Part shown: positions 53,808 to 61,917 of the stretch, piece by piece
Layout of the letters: each line of letters opens with the position of its first letter
Position numbering within the stretch: the first letter of the stretch is position 1
Assembly: GCA_963795665.1 (NCBI GenBank)
Contig: CAWCIP010000027.1
Coordinates: 186,001 to 250,000 of the forward strand
Source of the DNA: DASUPK01 sp963795665
Lineage (GTDB): Bacteria > Actinomycetota > Thermoleophilia > Solirubrobacterales > 70-9
DNA length: 64,000 nucleotides
Direction of reading: 5' to 3'
Translations under genes and position numbers: made by a program
The notes under the pieces: model-generated
Told to the model about the DNA's origin: nothing
Databases searched by the model: none
What the model saw: only the letters and a program-made list of their open reading frames with translations

Positions 53808-54056
53808 CGATTCACCACCCGTCACAGGCAAGTCACACTTAGTGCTGCGCGCGTGACCATTCAGCGATACAACCCCTCATTGTGTGACCACCACGCGAGG
53901 TAGAACTCGGACCGCCGCTGCTCCGAGCGGAGCTATGGCTGTGCCACTCATGTTGTGTCTGCATGCGGAACAAGACCAGGCATCACAGCAATCTCCTGCT
54001 TCTCCGATGCGCCCGCCGGTGACCTCCGTCGCCGTTCCCGACCACCAGGAGTCCAC

Positions 54057-54284
54057 ATGACCAATCCTGAAACGCATAATGCCGGAACACAGTCGCCCGC
54101 AGATTGCGCAGAATGTGAAGACGCCTCTGCAATTCCGTCCGAAAGCCTCGGAGTCGCCGGCACCTGTTACTCCGGCAGGAATTGCACGGGCAAAGTTCTC
54201 AATCACAAAGACGCGCACAACTGCAAGCTCAGCGGTGGCAAGAGCTGGTTGAGCCCTGTCACTGGTCAATGTCACTCTCTTTGA
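54057..54284 (+). CDS. Six-cysteine small protein/peptide
   Basis: 75 residues from ATG 54057 after AGGAG. Cysteines at 17, 20, 37, 43, 56 and 72 (ADCAEC, GTCYSGRNC, HNCKLSGGK, GQCHSL). No signal peptide or membrane segment. Six cysteines in 75 residues suggests a disulphide-bonded or metal-bound peptide, perhaps exported by another route. It lies 46 bases before the 441-aa protein, same strand, and the region is less GC-rich than the rest. No family recognised. Confidence 0.65.
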   Translation: MTNPETHNAGTQSPADCAECEDASAIPSESLGVAGTCYSGRNCTGKVLNHKDAHNCKLSGGKSWLSPVTGQCHSL

Positions 54285-54330
54285 TGAGCTGTCCGCGTCG
54301 TCCCACCAACAATCCAATGAAGGAGCAGTC

Positions 54331-55656
54331 ATGACGGATCTCGATCGAACCAGTCCGATTTATGCGCGACCGCTCACCACATCGCTCGATAGCGCCCATG
54401 ATGTAAACGCAGTGGCCGATCAGTACACCCAGAGCGCTTGGTCAATACTTTATGGAGCACTGGTGAAAGGATATGGTGTCTCACCGGAAACTTTCCAGCT
54501 CACATATCCCTATCAGGCCTGGAACTGGGATACCCAAAACCTCGGGTACATCGCGCCGGCGCAGTACGACACCCTGTCAGTGATGCCCGAATGGAGCGCT
54601 GTCGGCAAGTACGTATCGACGGGAAGTCGTTTCAACGACCAATACGCGGCGTTCCTCAACGTTATCTCACCTGATACCAGCGATCCAGCTCTGCAGAAGA
54701 AGATCGACGGATTGAAAAATCATCTCAATGAAGACACGAACACGTACGATCGAACCTATCAGCAGGCCACCGCCGCCTATTCGAAGGATACTAACCCGCA
54801 GAAGCCGGCATCCTTCACGAAGTGGTTGGGCACCATGGCGGGACGGTCCTGGCAGACCAAGCTCAATGCCTATCAGAAGGCAATGGAGCAATCATCTGCA
54901 AACTACGCCGCGGCGGTGGCTGAGGCGAAGACGCCGAATCTTTCCGACGCGCTGGAAGCATACGGTGACGATGATTACTGGTCGCAGTTGAACGACCCCA
55001 ACCTGTCGGCGATGCCGAAGGTGCCCAACTGGTCGACGCCCATCACCGCAACGGACTGGGCGGATCGGGCGGCCAACGGAGACGTCGCGGGGGGAGGCAT
55101 TGACATCTCAAACTCGGACGCTGCGTTCGACATGTCCGACACCTGGGCGGGCGGCAGTGCGAATGTGGGCAACTGGTTCTGGCAGGTCAAGGTGAAAGGA
55201 TCCTGGGAACGAATCAAAGCGTTCGAATCCGACGCGACATTGAGCGCGTCGGTGCAGTTTGAGGGCATCCAGGAGATTGCGATACAACCTTCGCCTTGGT
55301 ACTTGGGCGTGAGCGCTCTGGCGGACGGCCCTTACATTCGCGGATACTCGAAGAACGGAAAGGACGGCACCAAGGCAGTCTTCGGTAAGGACGGGTTCCT
55401 GCCGGTTGTGAAGACTGGCATGTACGTCGTCTATCGTCCGTCCTTTTCCATCCGCGTGTCAAAGGCCACGTTTGCTTCGTTCAGGCAGGCTTTCGAAGCA
55501 TCCACGGCAATCCAGGTCGGTCCCTTCACGTTCACGGCGAAGGGCGGAAGCGATCAGCAGGACTGGACGGCCGATGAGTCCGGACTCAGTTTCACCGGTA
55601 CGACGGACTCGACCGAGCCGTTCATTCTCGGCTTCTCGCTGAAGCAGCTTCCGTGA
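54331..55656 (+). CDS. Unknown 441-aa protein with repeated beta-strand C-terminal domain
   Basis: ATG 54331 with AAGGAG upstream. The N-terminal half is helical with QYTQSAWSILYGALVKGYGV and PALQKKIDGLKNHLNEDTNT. The C-terminal ~170 residues are strand-rich (FWQVKVKGSWERIKAFESDA, SVQFEGIQEIAIQPSPWYLG) and end with FTFTAKGGSDQQDWTADESG and FILGFSLKQLP. I recall similar C-termini in uncharacterised bacterial and fungal proteins. No signal peptide. Codon use is visibly more AT-tolerant than that of the backbone genes. Confidence 0.75.
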   Translation: MTDLDRTSPIYARPLTTSLDSAHDVNAVADQYTQSAWSILYGALVKGYGVSPETFQLTYPYQAWNWDTQNLGYIAPAQYDTLSVMPEWSAVGKYVSTGSRFNDQYAAFLNVISPDTSDPALQKKIDGLKNHLNEDTNTYDRTYQQATAAYSKDTNPQKPASFTKWLGTMAGRSWQTKLNAYQKAMEQSSANYAAAVAEAKTPNLSDALEAYGDDDYWSQLNDPNLSAMPKVPNWSTPITATDWADRAANGDVAGGGIDISNSDAAFDMSDTWAGGSANVGNWFWQVKVKGSWERIKAFESDATLSASVQFEGIQEIAIQPSPWYLGVSALADGPYIRGYSKNGKDGTKAVFGKDGFLPVVKTGMYVVYRPSFSIRVSKATFASFRQAFEASTAIQVGPFTFTAKGGSDQQDWTADESGLSFTGTTDSTEPFILGFSLKQLP

Positions 55657-55774
55657 ATCTAGCCCTCGGGTGCCTGTGACCGAGGATCGCAATGTAGTGA
55701 GGGTGGGCACCCTAAGGGAGCAGTCGTTCCAATGTCCCAGCTCCACCGCGAAATCGCGCTGAAAGGACATCAAG

Positions 55775-56083
55775 ATGACTCCTCAACATGTTACTGACGC
55801 CGACCTGTACAGGGCAGACCCGCAAGCACCGCGCAAGCGGAGGATCGAGCCGCCTCTTACGGCGACGACAGATGTGACTGTCTTCGCAGAGCCGCCGAAT
55901 GTCTCTCAACCTTTCACCTTGTCCGAGTTCAGTAAGGAGCACCACGATTGCTTCGTGGTGAACAATATGTACTGGATGAAAGGACAGGGTGAGGACGGAA
56001 CCCGCGTCTGGCTGCTGCAACTCAAATCTGCCCGCTTCGTCGGCAGAGATGGTGTGGCACTCGACTTCGACGTGCTTCGCTGA
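55775..56083 (+). CDS. Small hypothetical protein
   Basis: 102 residues from ATG 55775, AAAGGA at good spacing. A basic-acidic N-terminus, then FTLSEFSKEHHDCFVVNNMY, MKGQGEDGTRVWLLQLKSAR, FVGRDGVALDFDVLR, which looks like a small strand-rich domain. It is 118 bases behind the 441-aa gene on the same strand, probably one unit. No family recognised. Confidence 0.65.
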   Translation: MTPQHVTDADLYRADPQAPRKRRIEPPLTATTDVTVFAEPPNVSQPFTLSEFSKEHHDCFVVNNMYWMKGQGEDGTRVWLLQLKSARFVGRDGVALDFDVLR

Positions 56084-56089
56084 GACCAC

Positions 56090-56257
56090 GGCCTGCTCCA
56101 TGCCCGGCCAGTTCGCAATTGTGAGCGGTGTCATGCAAGCCGGGTAGTCACACGTGGGACGGCACTGTTCGCTGCAGTAGTGGTCTCGAGGGCGGGGTCG
56201 TGCCGGGACACTGAAGGGTATTTGGCATGTCCGACAGGGGACCGTCTTGCTGCTCAT
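56090..56257 (-). pseudogene. Fragment of a zinc-finger (HNH-associated type) protein
   Basis: From ATG 56257 the minus strand reads SSKTVPCRTCQIPF, then RDHYCSEQCRPTCDYPACMT. This CxxC...YCSxxCR...C pattern is typical of the N-termini of actinobacterial HNH-type or recombination-endonuclease-like proteins. It loses similarity about 55 residues in, under the 3' end of the neighbouring plus-strand gene, so it is a truncated relic. The rest of the 56084-56458 gap holds nothing recognisable. Confidence 0.5.
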
Positions 56258-56458
56258 CACCCAAAGATCGCACGAACGTTCGAGACACGCCCGGGCATGG
56301 TGCACTGGGCGCGTCGGGCCTTGGGGTCGAGCTTGTGGATCACCACAATCCCTTCCACGGGTCACCAGGGTTCCGTTCACCTCCGATGCCGCCATCCTCG
56401 CCAGCCGGTTTGCGCCTGACACGAAGAAGGTGGAGCGCACCCGCCTGGTGTGCCGCGA

Positions 56459-56824
56459 TCAGTGCGATACCAGCTGCGAGACACGGCCTTTGGTGACGCC
56501 GAGAACGGCGGCAGTGTCAGCGACGGATAGGCCGGCCTGTCGGAGTTGAGTCACGAGGTCACGCAGGGCCTTTGCTGCTTCTTGCTGCGCATTCTGTGCT
56601 TGTTGTGTCTGCGCGCGCACGGCTAGGACAAGATCCTCCATGCCGCCGAGGTCTGGTCGAATAGTGACCTCAGCGGTTTCGGCGTCGGGCATGTCATCAG
56701 CGGCTAGGTAGTCACGGACCATTGCTTCGGCGTCGGACAGCAGGCGGGATTGGGTGACTCCAATCCCGTCGATGTGGAGTTCCCAACCGTGTTCCCACCG
56801 TTTGGCGGTGACGGTGTACGCCAT
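56459..56824 (-). CDS. hicB: HicB-like antitoxin with C-terminal HTH
   Basis: 121 residues from ATG 56824, whose A is shared with the toxin's TGA. The N-terminal degraded RNase-H-like fold is short (AYTVTAKRWEHGWELHIDGI, SRLLSDAEAMVRDYL). The C-terminus is an HTH: LRQAGLSVADTAAVLGVTKG, RVSQLVSH. HicB blocks HicA and represses the operon. Toxin first, antitoxin second is the usual hicAB order. Confidence 0.8.
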   Translation of the reverse strand: MAYTVTAKRWEHGWELHIDGIGVTQSRLLSDAEAMVRDYLAADDMPDAETAEVTIRPDLGGMEDLVLAVRAQTQQAQNAQQEAAKALRDLVTQLRQAGLSVADTAAVLGVTKGRVSQLVSH

Positions 56825-57036
56825 CACACCCATCCCTGCGGTAAGCAGTCCATCCGGTCATGGATGTCCTTGATGACACCGGGGCTGATGTCTCGGTGGC
56901 GGGGGAGGTTCGCGGTGTGCCGCCCGCATGGGCACCGCCACTTCTCGTGGCTGCCTCGCCCGCTGTTCGCGACGGGCGTGCAGCCGGCGGCGTGCAGTGC
57001 TGCGACGACTTGCTGGCGTTTCTTCCCTGCAACCAT
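56824..57036 (-). CDS. hicA: HicA-family mRNA interferase toxin
   Basis: 70 residues from ATG 57036. KKRQQVVAALHAAGCTPVAN, then SGRGSHEKWRCPCGR with the catalytic His of the GSH motif, and NLPRHRDISPGVIKDIHDRM: a standard HicA double-stranded-RNA-binding fold. It cleaves mRNA and is held by HicB. Second addiction module of the element. Confidence 0.88.
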   Translation of the reverse strand: MVAGKKRQQVVAALHAAGCTPVANSGRGSHEKWRCPCGRHTANLPRHRDISPGVIKDIHDRMDCLPQGWV

Positions 57037-57155
57037 GAAGGTAGTTTACGGGGCCTAAACCGTCAACGTCAAGGGGGGGTAGACGGAACGCGAAGAGCCT
57101 GTCGTCCCTGGTTACCTCGTGCGATAGAGGCGATCGCACGAAACTCGTCACACAA

Positions 57156-57169
57156 CCGTATTACCGGTA
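57156..57169 (+). promoter_or_regulatory. Exact copy of the element-wide motif
   Basis: CCGTATTACCGGTA between the divergent hicAB (minus, start 57036) and HTH gene (plus). It points with the plus-strand gene. Confidence 0.55.
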
Positions 57170-57335
57170 TGTAGGAGTCTTTCCGCCTCAACGCTGCGCG
57201 CCAATGTGCTCCGAAGTAGCGGCTGCGTCGCGCGGCCGCAGCAACGGAGTTTCAGCAAACGCGCGGTCGAACGGTTGCATGGCCAGCACGATGACACGGG
57301 CCGACCGGTCTCAGCACGCCCCACCGCAATTGACG

Positions 57336-57361
57336 GATAGCATCCGCAAGCGGATCATATC
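57336..57361. promoter_or_regulatory. Inverted repeat and promoter of the HTH gene
   Basis: ATCCGC-AA-GCGGAT is a perfect inverted repeat at 57342-57355, extended by GAT/ATC outward. TTGACG (57330-57335) is a good -35 box and CATATC follows the palindrome. Probably an operator over the promoter of the gene starting at 57366. Confidence 0.5.
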
Positions 57362-57365
57362 TGTC

Positions 57366-58058
57366 ATGGGAACCACGATGACGACAGCAGAGGCCGGCGA
57401 CCTGCTCCGAGTGTCTCGTCATCAGGTCGCAGCCTTGGCGCGCACCGGTGAGCTCGAGATTGTTGGCCGTGTCGGCAACTCAATCATCCTCGACGCCGCG
57501 AGCGTGCACCGCGTCGCGCAGCAGGAGCACCGGCGTGGACGACCCTGGGACACGCCGACCGCCTGGGCCGCTGTCGATCTCTTGAATGGCCGGGACACAC
57601 CCTGGGTCGGCGGCTCTCAGCGGTCGAGGTTGCGCTCGGCGTTGCGAGGCCTCCAGCCGAAGCACTTGGTGTCGATGGCCCGTCGGCGTGCGTCCGACCG
57701 TCGCTTTCGAGCGTCCCGCTCGTTCCTACCTGACATACAGGAGGCTCTGGTGCCGTCAGGCATCGCCGACATCGCCAGGCTGGAAGTCGATGTCAACCTC
57801 TCCGAGGATCACGGTCGGGTGGAGGGGTACACCGACCCCAACGGAGTGGCCGACATCGTCGAGAGCTTCTTACTCTTTCCCGATCCCGGTGGAAACGTCC
57901 TGATCCACGAGGCGGCGTTCAGCAAGGGTCTGAGCCGCGGGCCCTCTACGGCGTTGACCGCATTGGACCTCGCCAGTTCCCTCGACGTACGCGAAAGGTC
58001 AGTCGGGCTGAGGGTGCTTGATCGACTGTTGGCTATTCATCGATCGGCGCCCCGTTGA
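57366..58058 (+). CDS. HTH protein, possible AbiEi-like antitoxin without a partner
   Basis: 230 residues from ATG 57366 (57378 and an in-frame start at 57204 are alternatives). The N-terminus is an HTH: TMTTAEAGDLLRVSRHQVAA, then a short wing (RVGNSIILDAASVHRVA). The middle is basic (SRLRSALRGLQPKHLVSMAR). The C-terminal part has DIARLEVDVNLSEDHGRVEG and FLLFPDPGGNVLIHEAAF. The layout recalls antitoxins of type IV systems such as AbiEi, but no nucleotidyltransferase toxin follows. A palindrome at its promoter suggests autoregulation. Confidence 0.65.
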   Translation: MGTTMTTAEAGDLLRVSRHQVAALARTGELEIVGRVGNSIILDAASVHRVAQQEHRRGRPWDTPTAWAAVDLLNGRDTPWVGGSQRSRLRSALRGLQPKHLVSMARRRASDRRFRASRSFLPDIQEALVPSGIADIARLEVDVNLSEDHGRVEGYTDPNGVADIVESFLLFPDPGGNVLIHEAAFSKGLSRGPSTALTALDLASSLDVRERSVGLRVLDRLLAIHRSAPR

Positions 58059-58135
58059 GCGCCCACGTTGCTGACAGGCCGTTACGCCGCTAGTGCGACA
58101 GTCCCCTGGTCACCGTCGTCGGATTAGGTGGTTGA

Positions 58136-59401
58136 TCAGCCCGGTGGTTGGTTCAGTTGGAGTGCCGTGGTGGCGCCGGCCCGTCGGAGCTCGGTCAGGG
58201 ATAGCAGTGGTGTCTCGGCGCCGGCGCGGGCTTGCTCGTAGTGGGCCAAGATGTACGGCCCAAAGATTGGGACGGTCAGGCTGATGTGACCACGCTGCGG
58301 TGCGTAGATGTCGCCTTCGCGGATGAGGTCTTGCCGGATCCAGGACAGTTCTTGGGCGCTGCGGCGAAGGGTGTTGGCGATGGCCCTGGTGGTGGATTTG
58401 CCGCCCTGCGCGGCCAGCGCGGCAAGGTATTCCATTTGGCGGTCGGTCATTCGATCCCAGCGGGGACCGAGGGTTCGCCGATTGAGGTCGGCCTCGATGC
58501 GGGGGAGCGCGCGGGCGACATCCTCTGCGGTGATGGTGTTCGGGCCGGTTGCGGCACCCCATACCGTATGGGCGAACTGTTGCAGATGAGCTGGGTAACC
58601 CTCGCTTGCCGCGACGACTGCGCTGGCGGCCTCTGGCTGCCAGCTGACGCCTGCCCTGCGAGCCGGTTCCACGATGGCGTAGGTCGCGTCGGCCGTTGGC
58701 AGGGTCACGGACAGCTGCTCGAGGAGGAACAGGCGGTCCGGGTGGGTGACGCCGGCTGCCCGGAGCACCTCGGGCGTGTGGGGCAGGCCGGTGCCGGCAA
58801 ACACAACCGCCGACCGGGGATAGTCGACGTTGAGCCGTTGCAGGGTTGCGGCCAGCAAAGCCAGGTCAGCGGCGGACGCAACCTGAACCTCGTCGACGGT
58901 GATCAGCAGACCGCCATTGGGCGCATCCTTACGAACTTCGGACGCCAATCGATCCATCGCCGCGGCCAGGGTGCCGGGGTCGAGGACGCTGCTGGCCGCG
59001 CGCTGGTGGTGTGTGGTCAGACTGGCACTGACGCCAGCGACGCCGACACTGATGCCGGCCATCCGCTCGAACGCGGCTCTGGCCCGTGTCCACGGCCCGG
59101 CTTGATCCGCGATCATCCGTTCGGCACGTTGCAGGAGGGACTCCACCAGGCCGGCGTGGCCGGCGACGGCCTGCAGGTTGACGACTTCGAACCCGGCCTG
59201 CGCGGCCAGAGCACCGTACGTGCTCAACGTGACGGTCTTCCCGACGCCGCGGGGCCCGATCAGGATGACGTCCTGGGCCCGAACCCGTCCGACGGTGACG
59301 ACTTCGTTCAACCCCAGGCTCAGTTGGTGCAGCACTTCGTCGCGACCAGCCAGGACGGGTGGCAAGGTCCCGGCGCCCGGTGTGTACATACTGTGCCGCA
59401 C
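58136..59401 (-). CDS. AAA+/STAND-like ATP-binding protein with C-terminal winged helix (copy 2)
   Basis: 421 residues from GTG 59401, chosen over ATG 59389 because AGGAG lies five bases upstream. Walker A GPRGVGKT (~res 53), Walker B LLITVDEVQ (~165), VVFAGTGLPHTPE as sensor-1. The C-terminal part is helix-rich (RQMEYLAALAAQGGKSTTRA, IANTLRRSAQELSWIRQDLI, YAPQRGHISLTVPIFGPYIL), a winged-helix pattern. Homologous to 6457-7596 but not followed by a sigma-like gene. Preceded by its own phased repeat array. Confidence 0.85.
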   Translation of the reverse strand: MRHSMYTPGAGTLPPVLAGRDEVLHQLSLGLNEVVTVGRVRAQDVILIGPRGVGKTVTLSTYGALAAQAGFEVVNLQAVAGHAGLVESLLQRAERMIADQAGPWTRARAAFERMAGISVGVAGVSASLTTHHQRAASSVLDPGTLAAAMDRLASEVRKDAPNGGLLITVDEVQVASAADLALLAATLQRLNVDYPRSAVVFAGTGLPHTPEVLRAAGVTHPDRLFLLEQLSVTLPTADATYAIVEPARRAGVSWQPEAASAVVAASEGYPAHLQQFAHTVWGAATGPNTITAEDVARALPRIEADLNRRTLGPRWDRMTDRQMEYLAALAAQGGKSTTRAIANTLRRSAQELSWIRQDLIREGDIYAPQRGHISLTVPIFGPYILAHYEQARAGAETPLLSLTELRRAGATTALQLNQPPG

Positions 59402-59408
59402 GGCGACT

Positions 59409-59452
59409 CCTATACTGGCCTATACAACTCGCTGTGTATAGGCGAGTATAGG
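59409..59452. promoter_or_regulatory. Phased inverted array of CCTATAC/GTATAGG upstream of ATPase copy 2
   Basis: CCTATAC at 59409 and 59419, GTATAGG at 59436 and 59446: two direct copies ten bases apart facing two inverted copies ten bases apart. The array covers the ribosome site of the minus-strand ATPase gene. The arrangement parallels that at 7602-7657, with a different word. Confidence 0.6.
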
Positions 59453-59506
59453 CCATCAACGATTCGTTGGAGCCGGTGTCCCGAGCACCAACAGGAAGCG
59501 GGATTA

Positions 59507-59524
59507 CCGTATTACCGGGGTAAT
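59507..59524. promoter_or_regulatory. Copy of the element-wide motif
   Basis: TTACCGTATTACCGGGGTAA around 59505-59524: the 14-base core CCGTATTACCGGGG plus an outer inverted TTACC/GGTAA. It lies 106 bases upstream of the ATPase start. Confidence 0.5.
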
Positions 59525-59705
59525 AGCGAGCTGTGCTTGACTCGTGTTGGCTATGCGAATCTGCACCCGGTAGCGGATCTTCCCGCCAACCGCGTCGCCG
59601 GTGTCTTATCGAATTTAGGTGGCTTTACGAAAGGCAAATAAAGTCCTAAGGGCTAGGCCGTCGCCGGACAAAAAACGAACCCACGCCTGGGTCTCTCCTG
59701 ACATA

Positions 59706-59719
59706 CCGTATTACCGGTA
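59706..59719 (+). promoter_or_regulatory. Exact copy of the element-wide motif
   Basis: CCGTATTACCGGTA, with ATACCG and CGGTAT as outer inverted arms (59704-59721). It points with, and ends 36 bases before, the HNH gene start. Confidence 0.6.
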
Positions 59720-59755
59720 TCTATCAGCCGTCGGGTAGCTGCCATCGTGCTGGCC

Positions 59756-60232
59756 ATGAACCGTTCGACCGCACTCGTCCGCCGAACTCCGTTGCTGCGC
59801 GGAACGTCACCGCGACGCCGTGCGCCGATCCGCTCTGAATCAAAGCAGAAGGCCGACCGGTGTCGTGACGCTGCGGCCGCACGTCGCCAGGTCCGCGACC
59901 GCGACGGTTGCTGCGTTCTCTGCGGCGGACCTGGTGTCGATGCGCACCACAGATTGCCTCGCGGCAGGGGAGGCGCCACATGGGATCCGGCCAGGTCCGC
60001 GTTGTCCCGCCTGGTCTGGCTGTGCCGCGAGTGCCATCGCTGGGTGGAGAGCCGACGCACTCTGGCCTACGGGCTCGGTCTGTTGGTCCGCCGCGGGGTC
60101 ACCCCGTGTTCGGCGGTCCCGGTGTTTCGTCATGGCAGGTGGGTGCTGCTGACGGATGACGGGCTGGTTACCCCAACCGCCGTGCCGGCCACGATCAGCG
60201 GCAACTTCGCTGAAAGCTGCGCCGCGTCGTGA
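59756..60232 (+). CDS. HNH endonuclease-like protein
   Basis: 158 residues from ATG 59756 (GTG 59747 in frame). A basic N-terminus (TPLLRGTSPRRRAPIRS), then the HNH core: QVRDRDGCCVLCGGPGVDAH, HRLPRGRGG and LVWLCRECHRWVESRR, i.e. CxxC, the DAHH catalytic pair and CxxCH. Plasmid and phage HNH proteins nick or cut DNA. Its stop overlaps the next start (GTGA), linking it to the small protein and TnpB. Confidence 0.82.
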   Translation: MNRSTALVRRTPLLRGTSPRRRAPIRSESKQKADRCRDAAAARRQVRDRDGCCVLCGGPGVDAHHRLPRGRGGATWDPARSALSRLVWLCRECHRWVESRRTLAYGLGLLVRRGVTPCSAVPVFRHGRWVLLTDDGLVTPTAVPATISGNFAESCAAS

Positions 60233-60414
60233 GGCACCCGACAAGACCAATCGTCGGGACCACGCTAGACAGTCGGACGCCGCTCGACCGGGCCAAGGAC
60301 GAACTGACGGAATCCCTACGCGAGTGTGACGCGGCGACGGTCGCGATCGTGATCCGGTTCATCGACCAGAAGCGGGACATCACGGACCCCTGGCAGAAGG
60401 AGTACCAAAAGTGA
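60229..60414 (+). CDS. Small helical protein coupled to HNH and TnpB genes
   Basis: 61 residues from GTG 60229, overlapping the HNH stop by four bases; its own stop overlaps the TnpB GTG by four. LDRAKDELTESLRECDAATV and AIVIRFIDQKRDIT predict two helices. No family recognised. Double overlap makes translational coupling likely. Confidence 0.6.
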   Translation: MRHPTRPIVGTTLDSRTPLDRAKDELTESLRECDAATVAIVIRFIDQKRDITDPWQKEYQK

Positions 60415-61589
60415 AGCGTTCCTTCAAGTTTCAGATCCGACCAACGACGCGCCAGGCGCGGTCCCTGGCCGCTTGCATCGAAGATCATCGGCAGTTGTAC
60501 AACGCAGCGTTGGAAGAGCGTCGGGAGGCATACCGGATACGCCGGGTGTCGATCAGCTACGGCGGCCAGTCCGCGCAACTCAAGGAGATCCGAGACGCTG
60601 ACAGCGGAGGACAGGGACGCTGGTCGTTCAGTTCCCAGCAGGCCACCCTCCGGCGGTTGGACAAGTCGTTCGGCGCATACTTCCGCCGGGTCAAGGCACA
60701 CCAGACTCCCGGCTACCCGAGGTTCAAGGGTCGCGGATGGTTCGACACTGTCGAATGGCCGAAGGACCGCGACGGGTGCCGGTGGGATTCCCTGCCGAAC
60801 CAGCCATCGACCCGCGTCTACCTGCAAGGGATCGGGCACGTCAAGGTCAATCAACACCGGCCCATACAGGGCGTCGTGAAAACGATCTCGGTGAAGCGGG
60901 AGGGGCGCCGCTGGTTCGTCATCCTGTCCTGCAACGGTGTCCCAGCCGTGCCACTGCCCAGGACCGGCGTATCGCTCGGCATCGACATGGGGGTCATTCA
61001 TTTCTTGACCACTAGCGCCGGTGAACACGTTCCGAACAGTCGCTACCTCGTCGGGTCCGCCGCGAAACTGGTCCGCACCCAGCGCGCCCTCGCGCGGTGC
61101 AAGCGCGGGTCCAAACGCCGGCGTGCTGTCGTCCAGCAGTTTGCCGCGATCCACCGGAAGGTCCGGAACCAGCGCGCCGATCAGGCGCACAAGGTCGCAC
61201 TCGACCTGGTGCGCAGCGCCGACGTGATCGCCCGCGAAAACCTCCGAATCGGGAACATGACCCGGTCGGTCGGTGGGACTGTCGAGAACCCGGGCAGGAA
61301 CGTGGCCGCCAAGAGCGGCCTCAACAGAGGCATTCTAGACGCGGGTTGGGGGGTGTTCTTCGAGATCCTTACGCACAAGGCTGAAAGTGCCGGTCGGACT
61401 GTGATCTCGGTGGACCCTCATGACACATCCCGCACGTGCTCGCAATGCGGGCATTGTGAAGCAGGAAACCGCAACAAAGAGGCGTTCGTCTGTCTGTCGT
61501 GTGGGTATCCCGCGCATGCGGACACGAACGCCGCGACGAATATCGCTTTGAGGGCCGGATTGGCCCTTCGGGGTGCGCAAGCATCCTGA
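60411..61589 (+). CDS. tnpB: TnpB RNA-guided nuclease (IS200/IS605 OrfB family)
   Basis: 392 residues, full length, from GTG 60411. N-terminal HTH_OrfB part (MKRSFKFQIRPTTRQARSLA, CIEDHRQLYNAALEERREAY), RuvC I GIDMGVIHFLT, RuvC II IARENLRIGNM, zinc ribbon CSQCGH...CLSCG, RuvC III HADTNAATNIA. All three acidic residues and four cysteines are present, so it looks active. TnpB cuts DNA guided by RNA from the transposon's right end. No TnpA was seen. Its start lies inside an apparent operon rather than near a free left end. Confidence 0.92.
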   Translation: MKRSFKFQIRPTTRQARSLAACIEDHRQLYNAALEERREAYRIRRVSISYGGQSAQLKEIRDADSGGQGRWSFSSQQATLRRLDKSFGAYFRRVKAHQTPGYPRFKGRGWFDTVEWPKDRDGCRWDSLPNQPSTRVYLQGIGHVKVNQHRPIQGVVKTISVKREGRRWFVILSCNGVPAVPLPRTGVSLGIDMGVIHFLTTSAGEHVPNSRYLVGSAAKLVRTQRALARCKRGSKRRRAVVQQFAAIHRKVRNQRADQAHKVALDLVRSADVIARENLRIGNMTRSVGGTVENPGRNVAAKSGLNRGILDAGWGVFFEILTHKAESAGRTVISVDPHDTSRTCSQCGHCEAGNRNKEAFVCLSCGYPAHADTNAATNIALRAGLALRGAQAS

Positions 61590-61620
61590 GAAGCCTGCGG
61601 CTTTAGCCGTAGGAGTAATC
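61590..61620 (+). ncRNA. Right-end hairpin of the TnpB transposon, 3' part of the guide RNA scaffold
   Basis: CCTGCGGCTTTAGCCGTAGG directly behind the tnpB stop is the subterminal hairpin typical of IS605-group right ends, from which guide (omega) RNAs derive. The guide would lie just beyond, starting near 61620. The exact end was not determined. Confidence 0.6.
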
Positions 61621-61744
61621 ACCTCGGGCACCTCCCACCGGTGGTTCACGGCCTCATCAAGCCGCGACCAGATCGGCGTTGTCGGTGTCCTGTCATAGCG
61701 TGCCGACCGAAGGGTAACCAGCGACTAGCCAATGGGGAGTGACA

Positions 61745-61915
61745 ATGACCGACGCCGAGCAGTTTTGGGTATTCCGGTTCGCCCTTGATCCCACCACCGT
61801 TCAGGTACAAAGGCCTCGCCCGCCACGTAGGTGCCGCCCTCTCAGCGTTCAACCCCGCCCCGGGTTAAAGGTGGCAGCTCACCCGGGAATGGCGCACCCG
61901 GGTCGCCGCCTGCAA
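61745..61915 (+). pseudogene. N-terminal fragment of a second OrfB/TnpB-like protein
   Basis: MTDAEQFWVFRFALDPTTVQ in one frame, then GLARHVGAALSAFNPAPG in the next, then WQLTREWRTRVAACNT in the third. This is the F.LDPT..Q...ARH.GAAR.A.N start of OrfB-family proteins. At least two frame breaks; the nuclease part is gone. It lies 150 bases behind the intact tnpB. Confidence 0.55.
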
Positions 61916-61917
61916 TA

